A stretch of DNA of 64,000 nt, taken from assembly GCF_964340395.1 (NCBI RefSeq), contig NC_135553.1, positions 17,875,001-17,939,000 on the forward strand, in the 5' to 3' direction. Numbering within the stretch: the stretch's first letter is position 1; each line of letters begins with the position of its first letter. Source of the DNA: Glandiceps talaboti (taxonomy: Eukaryota > Hemichordata > Enteropneusta > Spengelidae). A program made the position numbers and the translations under genes. Shown here in pieces: positions 37,721 to 49,400 of the stretch. The notes beneath the pieces are model-generated. The model had not been told where the DNA came from. It did no database searches and saw nothing but the letters and a program-made list of their open reading frames with translations.

Positions 37721-38507
37721 ATAGACGAATATTTGTTGTCATGATTTAGATGTCTCAGATCCTTACCACCTTCTTGCCACAGGGTTTTATTAGTGTACGA
37801 ACCAGAAGCTTGATTCTTTGCAAACCTGTGATTACGATTTCTAAAAATTTGCCAGTATGTTATTTTCACAGTTTAGACAAATGTGTTCAATTAATGCCTT
37901 TCACACCAACATGTATACAGGTCTTGATCCCTACAAAGAATGTACATGCTGGTTAAGATTCCCCATATTGCAATTAAGGTCTATTTAAAATTTGCTCAAA
38001 TGGATTTTATTATCAAAAAATCAAAAACCAATTCTAAGTTCACCCCTCTGATTTAAACCTTAGCAATATTAGCAATATTCAGTTAATTTCATTAGTTTGA
38101 ATATTTACATGTGTATGCATAGATGATGGCGTTGTCGCCAACATCCGTGGTGTATAATTGGAGTGAATTTGTAGCTATACCAGATGATCTTTATTTTTAT
38201 TCAAATTAAATTACAAACATTTGCATATTGCAGTGAAATGAACAGCCTGTTATTGGACAAAAACAAGTTAAATGAAACATGCATTTTTTTGTTCATTCTT
38301 TGAAGCTTTGTTGTATTTGATTCATTATATTTTTTTTAATTGAATTGAATTTAAACTTCATCAGCCAATAATATGATAATGTATATTAAAATAAATACAA
38401 GACATTTGAAAATACAAACTTGTTTGATTGCTATTATTCTTTTATTGTGAGTGTACTTGAAAACAACATTCAAAAATATAGGCTTGCATAGCAACATAGC
38501 ATACAAT

Positions 38508-38757
38508 AGGCCATTCCAGACTGCGAACAGGAAATTGCAAATACAGCGCCCTCAATCAAATGTTTGGGTATCATCACCTCATACTACCTTTTCTTAAGAG
38601 CATTGCCCCTTGGTATTCTGTAGAAGTGTAAATCAGGGATGTTTTTTTCGTATTGTTCAGACATAGAGGAAAGCAGCAGTGCTCTATGATTAACCAAGTA
38701 ACCTATACCATGTATACCCCCACGGTACACACAGACAGGAAGTAGAGCGCCACCATG
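38508..38757 (+). repeat. Dispersed repeat, copy B (paralogous to 31850-32100)
   Basis: Matches copy A from AATAGGCCATT to AGTAGAGCGCCACCATGG with scattered substitutions and small indels. It is an interspersed element or a segmental duplication; the ends coincide in both copies, which favours an element. Confidence 0.85.
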
Positions 38758-40676
38758 GAAAAGTTTGCCTACTGTACAGTGTATATATGTTATCTTCCCT
38801 AAAGTGTTTAGACCTCCAGCCATCAACAGTAACACTGTACGTAATTGGGGTAATGGTATATTTAGGCTACTCTGATAAAGCCATGCTCAAAGTTATTGAC
38901 AGTTCTGTGACCCAGACTATAATACTTGTGGGGGGGATACCATAATTTCCTGCCAGTAGCCCACCATATTACATTATGGACAAATTATAGAATTGTTGGA
39001 CAGTGTGACATTGAGAAAATGAAATGAACAGTTCTCAGTAATGCCAGATTTGTAAAATTAATCATGTTACCAGCTGTCTTGAAAAGCAAACAAAAAGAAA
39101 GACTGTCATATTAGGGTTCGTTAGGGTCCGTGCTTGTTATGCGTGTCCACTAATCTTCACACTGCGATTTTAATAATAATAAAGTTCTTGTAACACGACC
39201 ATGGGCTCTTGTATTACTTACAGGCCCTGTATGACTTACAAAGTAACATTTCACCTGTTCAGATCAACAGGCTTTGTCAAACTGTTCATCTATTGGCTTT
39301 ACCACTAGGTTGCATACTGACATGATCATTCATAGAGATGAAAATGGTTGGAGTGAAAAGTATGTGCATGTATAGCGCCCTCTATGGCTGTTTTGCAAAG
39401 AATTTTTATTTGGGAAATGTCTTCTGGATCACTGGTATTTTTGTGAAGGAAGGAAGAAGGTACATCATACCAGATGTCTGTTCTACTCTACATTGATTGA
39501 ACATTTGATTATATTAATTTCAAAATGATGACTGGGGGAGTCTGTTCTGTTTGGAGAAACAGTGAAACTAAATATTTGTCTGTGCACACCAATGTGTGTG
39601 GGCCTAACATGCAATAGGGGTGAGGAAACTCTGGTCCATATTCAGAAATGGTGAAACAATGCATTGCAGGCCTACATGCTTATGAGTAAGCAGACACAGG
39701 TCTGTCTACATGCAAACAGGTGAGCAGACACTGATCAAAAAGTGGTGAACTGTACATTTGTTCGTGCTGCAGACAGGTATATGCTTACAGGTGAGCAGAC
39801 ACTGGCTACATTTTGTTAATAAATTACCATACATAATTTGTGCAAGCAATTTCCCTGAATATACCCTTTGTTGTTGATTTTCAACATTACAAAAATACTG
39901 TTTATATCCTTATGAATCTCAAATAGAAGTTGAGGGCAGTATTCCTTAATGCTGGTTCTCATAACCCAACCAACCCTAAATATTTATTTTATTTCTTCAA
40001 TCCGGCAAAATAAAATAAAAAAATTAACACATCAGGATTAGGAAAAAAAATCACATAACCTCACTGACTGTAAGATTGCAACACCATAAGCTCAAATCTG
40101 AGTGAAAATTGTCATTTATTGTTAAAATTTGGGAAATTTTAAATAAAACAATTGGTTCAAAGTCAAAGACTGTTAAAGTATGATTATGAAACGAAACTAT
40201 CCCCAACATGTATACATTCACTTACTTTTTCAAGTTTTTAACCAACTGGCTGAACCATAATGTTTAACGTGTTATGATTAGACACACAGAATTTTAGTAT
40301 GGGTGTCCTGACAGCAGGTTGGGTGAGTTACTGCTTTTCTATGCAACTAATGCCAAAGTAATGAACTTATACATGGTTTGAGTCTCCTCAAAATTCTGAC
40401 AAGTACGAGGGTGAAAATGGGTAATTTGACACAAAACAATTTTATTTTTCATATTACATTTTCTGCATACCATTACCAAAGAAGTGAAAACTTTAACACT
40501 AACACTTGAAGTTTAAAAAAATACAGAAATTAATACATATAATATCATGTACATCAATGTAAGTCAAGATAAAATTATGAGTATTCAAGAATTCCATATT
40601 TTAATTTTTCTAAATATCATTTTACATTTGTGCTATCAACAACACAATCCTTCTGAAATCTCTGTATGTACTTACA

Positions 40677-40739
40677 TATGTGTGTGTGTGCGTGCATGTG
40701 TGTGTGCATGTGGGTGCATGTGTGTGTGTGTGCATATGA

Positions 40740-40800
<61 letters not shown>
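40677..40800. repeat. (TG)n microsatellite
   Basis: Interrupted TG/TGCATG at first, then about 30 uninterrupted TG units from 40741 to 40801. It lies about 240 bases beyond the DUS1L stop codon, so it may be transcribed in the 3' UTR. Confidence 0.96.
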
Positions 40801-40804
<4 letters not shown>

Positions 40805-41036
40805 GATTACACGGGATCCAGCAGGAATGATTTTTTTCATGATTTCCCTTGATTTCCCTGATTTCTATGCATTCAAATGTTTGCTTTTCTTGAAATCTTT
40901 CATCTTGCTGGACCCTATGGTGAATATCCAGAAAGCCTATCCTGAAGGTAAAACATCGACTTAAAGAGTAAGTTATGGCCTGAGTGTATTGTACATCATT
41001 CAGTTACATTCAACTTCTTTTACACTATTTAATCTT

Positions 41037-43380
41037 TCAACTTTTATTCTTACATATATCATTTTTCTGCGGAATTGTATTAAGATCAAGTTCAGTAACA
41101 TTTTGTTCAAGTTCTTGGGACTCCTGCTTTTCTTTTTCCCTTTGTTCAGCCTCCCATTTCAGTCTCTTTTCCTCCTTGGATTTGAAGTAAAGATTATGTC
41201 CTGAAATCCAAAAGAAACACAGATCATTAGATATATTATGAAATTAGTCCAGCCTCACTTTGGGTGTGTTGTACTAGCTTGTCTGGTTGCCAGACCCTTG
41301 GGCTAGCCTGTTTACTTTAACAAAGACCTCATGCTAGAAGGTCAAAATAGAACAAGATAGTTGACTTATTCTCAGTACCTGTGATAGCATCTTACCTCAT
41401 ACTAGAGGGTCAAAATAGAACAAGAAGGTTGACTTATTCTCAGTACCTGTGATAGCATTTGACCTCATACTAGAGGGTCGAAATAGAACAAGAAGGTTGA
41501 CTTATTCTCAGTACCCATGATAGCATTTTACCTCATGCTAGAGTGTCAAAATAGAACAAGATGGTTGACATATTCTCAGTACCTGTGATAGCATTTTACC
41601 TCATACTAGAGGGTCAAAATAGAACAAGAAGGTTGACTTATTCTCAGTACCTGTGATAGCATTTGACCTCATACTAGAGGGTCAAAATAGAACAAGAAGG
41701 TTGACTTATTCTCAGTACCTGTGATAGCATTTGACCTCATACTAGAGGGTCAAAATAGAACAAGAAGGTTGACTTATTCTCAGTACCTGTGATAGCATTT
41801 TACCTCATACTAGAGGGTCGAAATAGAACAAGAAGGTTGACTTATTCTCAGTACCCATGATAGCATTTTACCTCATGCTAGAGTGTCAAAATAGAACAAG
41901 ATGGTTGACATATTCTCAGTACCTGTGATAGCATTTTACCTCATACTAGAGGGTCAAAATAGAACAAGAAGGTTGACTTATTCTCAGTACCTGTGATTGC
42001 ATTTGACCTCATACTAGAGGGTCAAAATAGAACAAGAAGGTTGACTTATTCTCAGTACCTGTGATAGCATTTGACCTCATACTAGAGGGTCAAAATAGAA
42101 CAAGAAGGTTGACTTATTCTCAGTACCTGTGATAGCTTTTGACCTCATACTAGAGGGTCAAAATAGAACAAGAAGGTTGACTTATTCTCAGTACCTGTGA
42201 TAGCATTCTACCTCATACTAGAGGGTCAAAATAGAATAAGAAGGTTGACTTATTCTCAGTACCTACAATAGCATTTGACCTCATGCTAGAGGGTCAAAAT
42301 AGAACAAGAAGGTTGATTTATTCTCAGTACCTGTAATAGCATTTTACCTCATGCTAGCTAGAAGGTCAAAATACAATAAGAAGGTCGACTTATTCTCAGT
42401 ACCTACAATAGCATTTTACCTCATGCTAGAGGGTCAAAACAGAACAAGAAGGTTGACTTATTCTCAGTACCTGTGATAGCATTTTACCTCATGCTAGCTA
42501 GAAGGTCAAAATAGAATAAGAAGGTCGACTTATTCTCAGTACCTACAATAGCATTTGACCTCATGCTAGAGGGTCAAAATAGAACAAGAAGGTTGATTTA
42601 TTCTCAGTACCTGTAATAGCATTTTACCTCATGCTAGCTAGAAGGTCAAAATACAATAAGAAGGTCGACTTATTCTCAGTACCTACAATAGCATTTTACC
42701 TCATGCTAGAGGGTCAAAACAGAACAAGAAGGTTGACTTATTCTCAGTACCTGTGATAGCATTTTACCTCATACTAGAGGGTCAAAATAGAACAAGAAGG
42801 TTGACTTATTCTCACACATTCATAGAGTAAAACATAATGACTGGTATTTTTTATGATGTATGTAGATGGTTAAATTCAGCATTACAGGTATTACAAGAAC
42901 TATAAGTGCTACTCACCAGGACAGTCGGCCATTAAGCTGTGTGCCTTTTCTTTACAACATGCTCTGCACAATTCAAAGAGACATTTCAGACCTTTTGGAT
43001 TACCACAGTTGACACATTTCTCATATTGTTTTTTAGCTGGAAGACACAAAAAAAATACATCAAATCAAATGATATAAAAGATTATTCATGGTACTATTTC
43101 ATGTGCTATACAGTGACAATTGTCATGTATCAAGGCTTTCATCGCGGGAGGCTTCTATCAACTGGTAAACTACTGATGTGATGGAGAATATATTGTTCAT
43201 GGTTCCAAGAATCAATAGGACTATAGTACAATACAGTCGCATTCGTTTCCAATTTATCATTCAAAAGTAAATATATTGTACTGTCCTTAGTACCGATGTG
43301 ATGTTCAACTGTAATGTTTCTGAAATCTTGATAAACTCAATCCTGTTACTAACGTTAATGTTCACTTCATGTGATGGCCA

Positions 43381-43411
<31 letters not shown>

Positions 43412-46400
43412 AATAATCTTTATTGATACTGGATAGTTCTTTAAGCATTTAAACACTTGTCTCCCAAGAAGTCCAGTGAGGGCCATCCCTCATGGGTTAA
43501 GTGTTAATACAGGAGGAAACCGGAGTACCCGGGGAAAACCTGCGTTGTTCAGAGACAAACTACACAACACTCTTCTTACTTACAGTGTGGTAAATTTAAT
43601 CGAACCCCGACCACAGTGGTAAGAGGCAAGTGGCTTAACCACTCGGCCACCGACAACCCTTGTAAAGTTATATAATCTATCTCAACATGTGATAAATTGT
43701 GCAGTTAAAGGGGAGTTTATAAGTTTTGTGACATAACTTTTTTCCACACTTTTAAAGGTACTCACAGTATTCTACCTACTTACAATTGACTAGTCCCAAA
43801 CCTGGTATCAAGATATAACTCATAAAAGATCTGATGACGTAATTTATAATACGTATCAAAAAAATGTACAGGAACTCGGTACAATGCAATCAACAGTTAT
43901 AACAAAGCCAGAAAACAACATCACAGAAGGCAATGCATCAACATTATCATTATACTAAGAATAGTTTAATCAGGGTTCTATGTAAATATTTTCATTTGAA
44001 GCTTGTAAATTCAGCTAGTGCCACTTTAATAGAGTTCAATACTACATATACACAAGTAGAAAACAGCGCCCTCTATTGAAGAACTGGAAAAATATGAATG
44101 GTAAAATTAACGTACGTCTTGGTCCATCTCTGATCTTGAACTTCGCTGTAGGGTTTCTAAGTCTCTTCTTGATCTGGTTTTTGGATAGACCTTCCATGTT
44201 CAGGTCAGGTTCAATTATAGAAGCAAGGGGTCTCTTCAAACTCTTTTTTTGTTTGTCTTTCTCAGTTTTATTTGGACTGTTGACCAAGAATAGATGGAAT
44301 ATAATGAGAGCATTTATATCATATAGCATGATTGGATCCACATTATGATGTACTTACTGTAATAGAATGTATGATAATATATGATTTTGATAATATATGA
44401 TAATTGGGATAATTAAAGTTAATAAATGTAACCAGGATATTTGACCTGAAGTAGACTAGTTCCTATATGATACGAGTTATGATAACTATGATCATCTCCA
44501 CTCACTACGTCTAGTCAAAGTCGTTACTCTAGCACAGAAATCTGTGCTACCCCGACAGCATTTATATAAATGTGATGTTATAGCATCCACGTGATTTAGT
44601 TTAGTACAGCTGTACTAATAGAATATTAATGAGCAATTGTCTGAAGGAAGTAACGACTGCCTGCCAATTTGTGATGGATTACTACTGACATGCGTCGTTT
44701 ACCCTTCGTTCCCTGCACAGGGTTTAGGCAGATTAATGGTGAAATGTTTGACATCGAGTAGACATAGTGAGTGGAGATGACTGTAGTTATCATATCTCGT
44801 ATCATATAGGAACTAGACAAGACTTGAAGATAAAAACTAAGTGTGCATGGTTACTGTTTCTTTCCCACAACTTACATTAGTCTGTGTGGTATGATGTGTC
44901 AGTTGGGCCACCCCACCCTACCATATACATGTATAGTAGTATTACTGAGTCAACAGAAACAGAAACAGAAACAGAAACAGAAAGAACAGAATCAGATACA
45001 TGTACCACTTAACAGAGAAGCCTGTCAAGGGCTAAACAACACAAAGTATCTTACAGTCTTGGCTTTACATAAACTGGAAAATATTCAAACTTTACATCAA
45101 CAAATGAAAACCTCCGACAGAAAGACCGTCAATTTGGACAAAATATATCTTATTTGTTATTCCTATTATAATTATTACCTACTTCTATTATAAGGCTGAA
45201 TTCGATGTCTGCAACTTTAATTCTCCTAAAAACTAGCAATTTGAAGATAATGTATCCTGTTAATATCCATAATTAGCATAATTAGCATATAGTTCTGTTA
45301 TGATTAGTACAATTATAATTTGAAGTCAAAAATGACATATAAAAGGATAATTTCAGAATATGGAAACTGAAAGATGGATTTTGTATTAATAAACACAAAA
45401 TTATAGTCATCATATCTGCCATTCAATGTTTACAATGCTTCAAGTAAAAGAGTAAATTCATCACAAGATGACTGTGTGTGTCATTGAGCCCTAAGAAGTG
45501 TTAACTTAATAAATACAAAATTAATGTCATCGTATCTGCTATTCAATGTTGATAATGCTTCAAGTAAAAATTTAAAGTAAATTCATCACAGGATGGCTGT
45601 GTGTGTGTGTCATTCAGACTGGGTAGCCCTAAGAAAATTCATCACAGGACAGTTGTGTGTGCCATTGAGACTGGGTAGCCCTAAGAATATTCATCACAGG
45701 ACAGTTGTGTGTGCCATTGAGACTGGGTAGCCCTAAGAAAATTCATCACAGGACAGTTGTGTGTGCCATTGAGACTGGGTAGCCCTAAGAAAATTCATCA
45801 CAGGACAGTTGTGTGTGCCATTGAGACTGGGTAGCCCTAAGAAAATTCATCACAGGACAGTTGTGTGTGTCATTGAGACTGGGTAGCCCTAAGAAAATTC
45901 ATCACAGGACAGTTGTGTGTGTCATTGAGACTGGGTTGCCCTAAGAAAATTCATCACAGGACAGTTGTGTGTGTTGAGACTGGGTAGCCCTAAGAATATT
46001 CATCACAGGACAGTTGTGTGTGCCATTGAGACTGGGTAGCCCTAAGAAAATTCAACACAGGACAGTTCTGTATGTCATTGAGACTGGGTAGCCCTAAGAA
46101 AATTCAACACAGGACAGTTGTGTGTGCCATTGAAACTGGGTAGCCCTAAGAAAATTCATCACAGGACAGTTGTGTGTGCCATTGAGACTGGGTAGCCCTA
46201 AGAAAATTCATCACAGGACAGTTGTGTGTGTCATTGAGACTGGGTAGCCCTAAGAAAATTCATGACAGGACAGTTGTGTGTGCCATTGAGACCAGGTAGC
46301 CATAAGAAAATTCATGACAGGACAGTTGTGTGTGTCATTGAGACTGGGTAGCCCTAAGAAAATTCATCACAGGACAGTTGTGTGTGTCATTGAGACTGGG

Positions 46401-49400
46401 TAGCCCTAAGAAAATTCATCACAGGACAGTTGTGTGTGTCATTGAGACTGGGTAGCCCTAAGAAAATTCATCACAGGACATGCTAAATTAATTAATGTCA
46501 TCATATTTCCTTTGTCAGTGTTTATAATGCTTCAAGTAATGAAGAATAAAAAAGTAATTTCATCACAGAATGACAATTTTATAGACTCTAAACTTAATTA
46601 CTTTTTTTTTTAATTTAATATATTTGAACTGCTTTTACTTTACAAGTATCAAAGTATGATATTGATTTCATTCATTGGTGATTTGTGCCATTGCAAGTAA
46701 TGCTAAGAAGTGTCAACTCAATAAACAGACTTGTAAGACTGTGGTTAGACTGTTGACAGTCGCTCGCGCCTTTTTTTCGTACGTTTTATCTAAACTCCGA
46801 TCCGGCGCAACACTAGTATAATCGATATCGAGGGCCGAAGGCCCGAGGTCGAGGGCCGAAGGCCCAAGCGAAATCGAAGAGGATTTCGAAGAATTGGAAA
46901 TTGAGCTTACCAGCAAATTCGCAGCTTTAAAGGAATTTACCTTCCAAAAATTGCAAACAACAGATGCAAAGATTGATGAGTTAGGGGCAAAACTGTCCCA
47001 AGTTGAAAGTCGAATGGATGACATGAACTTCAAGGAGGAGTTTGAGAAGTTAGACGAAAGTCTTGGCAGTCTGAAGGGGGACTTTGAAAGTTTTAAATCC
47101 TCAGCTGCAAGTATTAGTGGTGATGCATTTGATGAGACCAGCAAAAAAGGAGATGGAGAGGGTGTGGAAGTAAAGAAAAGAAAGATAGGTGGTAAAAGTG
47201 GTTTTTAAAGGATTCGAGCCCCTTGTAACTTCATCACCGGCAGCCAACAAGAACATTACTAATTTGGACGATGTTGAGGATGCAAGTTTAAAGAAATCTT
47301 TAGAAGAGCATTATACTACAGCATCTATTCAAATTGGGAGGTTAACCCCTGTGCAGAACGCTTACTTTCACTATTATATGTTGGACAAGAATGGCGGATT
47401 TACATGTAAGACAGTTTCCACTATAAATATGAATTATGTATACTGCCTTACTGTCAGGAGACCCGATTTATATTAATTTATATTTTGCAAATCATTTGAA
47501 CATTCCTTCAAATTTTTAAGTCGGTAATGGGATGAGAATATGTAGACGGAATTTATTTCATAAAATTAACTGTATCGTCGTATAGCGCTGATGAAACAAA
47601 AAACTATTCAACACTTCCAATTAGGACTTCGAGCCAGAATTCAAGGAATCAGTTAATTGAGTATTACAAATAAGTTACAAGAACTTGTTCTATAATCGAT
47701 GCAAAATAGATACCTCTTAACGGTATTGTATGTTGGCCGGTAGCACCCAAATGAAAAAAAGGCGATAAATTTTATCATCAGAGTACAAAATGGAAGATAT
47801 TTTTAACAATTATCATAAAATTTCTCGCATTATCTCATATACCGAAGTGACTAAAAAATCACGAAGAAATGTTATAGTATTCTAACAAAAGAGCTTACAT
47901 TTTATTCACAGACGAGAAAATTAGTAACTGGTTTTAAAATTACCGCAAAAAGCAACCATAATATTTATATCATTTATTATTTCAGCTCGACGTTCAGTAC
48001 TGGAAGCGCTCATTAAAGCTGGAGAAAAGGAAAGAATATGGCCACGGAAGTATGTGCCTTCTGGCATCAAGAACACTTTTATTGAATACCTGAAGGAGAA
48101 GGCAAAGAACATGCGAAAAAAGCAACTCTCACAACGGGCTTTGTCGGAATTTGCATTTGAATTTAATTTGTCTGGAGTGGAAGAAGATATTAGGAAATAA
48201 GTAATTGTTAACCAGTGAAGTTTCCATAGTTAAAAGAGTGCTTGTTTCAGTTGCAGTTGTTATTGTGTTTATTACTTTGTTTTATGGTAGAGACATAAGA
48301 GACATAAGAGACATAAAGTAGCAATAGTACATGTAATTTTTTTCATAGTTATAAGAGTTGTTGTTTAAGTAGCAGTTGTTATTGTGTTTAATACTTTGTT
48401 TTGTTATTTATGTTATTTTTTTATTGTTATTTATTATTTATATTATATATATTATATTATATGATATATTATTACTCTTGATTTTTGATATGTTATTTAT
48501 GTGTTTTTTATATTTGTTTCTTACTGCTTAAATTACCGAAGTGTTCAAAGTGAAAAATAAAAGATGCCGCCGCCAGCGCGTATACCCACTACTTATCATG
48601 ACATGTCACTGAACTTTTCAAATGAAAACATCCACCCGCCAAGCCAAAACATTGACGCGCGAAATAGAAAAGTTTGACGCGCGAAACAGAAAAGTTGAAG
48701 TCGGCATATCAAAAAGATAAAACCACGCCCAGTGTCTGAAGCTAAAATTTCATGATCAATCTAGTAACTATCATCGTCTGAGGCAGGTCGAGGTTCTAAA
48801 CCTGGCGGCGATACGTAGGGGTTACCAGGCTAGAATGCCAACAAGGGAAAAACAATTGGAAACATGGCTTGAAAACATCGATTCTGAACTTCTGAACTAC
48901 GTCGAGGCCCTGAAAAAGGCTGGTTACACGAGTTTGAGAGCTATTGCACGATTAACGTGTGAAGACATCCAAGACTTTCTACCTGAAATACCCCCGGGTC
49001 ATAAACGACTGCTTATACACGAATCATCCAAGTTGCGTACCCCTATAAAGCAGGATGCAATCAAGTCATCAAGTGAGTCTGACAATGGAGCAGTAAGTAA
49101 CTCGAAGGTGAAATCTTCTTATAATGTTGAGCAACTGCATGTTGGAACGAATCCCCACTTTGTCAATCAACCCACCACGACCAACACATCAATAAATGTT
49201 TCCGCCAACAAGGGGAAGCGGTCTCGTTCGCCAACGAACGAAGATGCTACTAGTATGTCACATACAGGTAAACAACAACGCAGTGATTTCTGAGGTTCAT
49301 CGCAAAAATCCGTCCAGTCACACACAAGTGATACGCAAAAATCCGTCAAGTCACAGAGTGATACGTACATGACCCCAGTTGAGAAAATGAAATTTGACAT

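Larger units (their letters stand above)
32906..41036. other. Intergenic region between convergent TXNDC11 and DUS1L
   Basis: No supported gene. Contents, listed separately: a 37-bp minisatellite, a 336-bp foldback, a MITE copy, a TATG/TG array, a 39-bp degenerate minisatellite, repeat copy B and a (TG)n array. The last (TG)n and a minus-strand AATAAA near 40445 may lie in the DUS1L 3' UTR. Confidence 0.55.

Noticed and set aside
41326-42813. CRISPR-like array
   Set aside because: Units are contiguous with no unique spacers and the context is an animal intron; it is a minisatellite. The same applies to the arrays at 32107, 45590 and 50826.
46713-47144. Minus-strand Ser-rich frame over the left end of the element
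   Set aside because: It runs through the terminal repeat and mirrors the + strand coiled-coil frame, which has the better amino-acid pattern and splice continuation.
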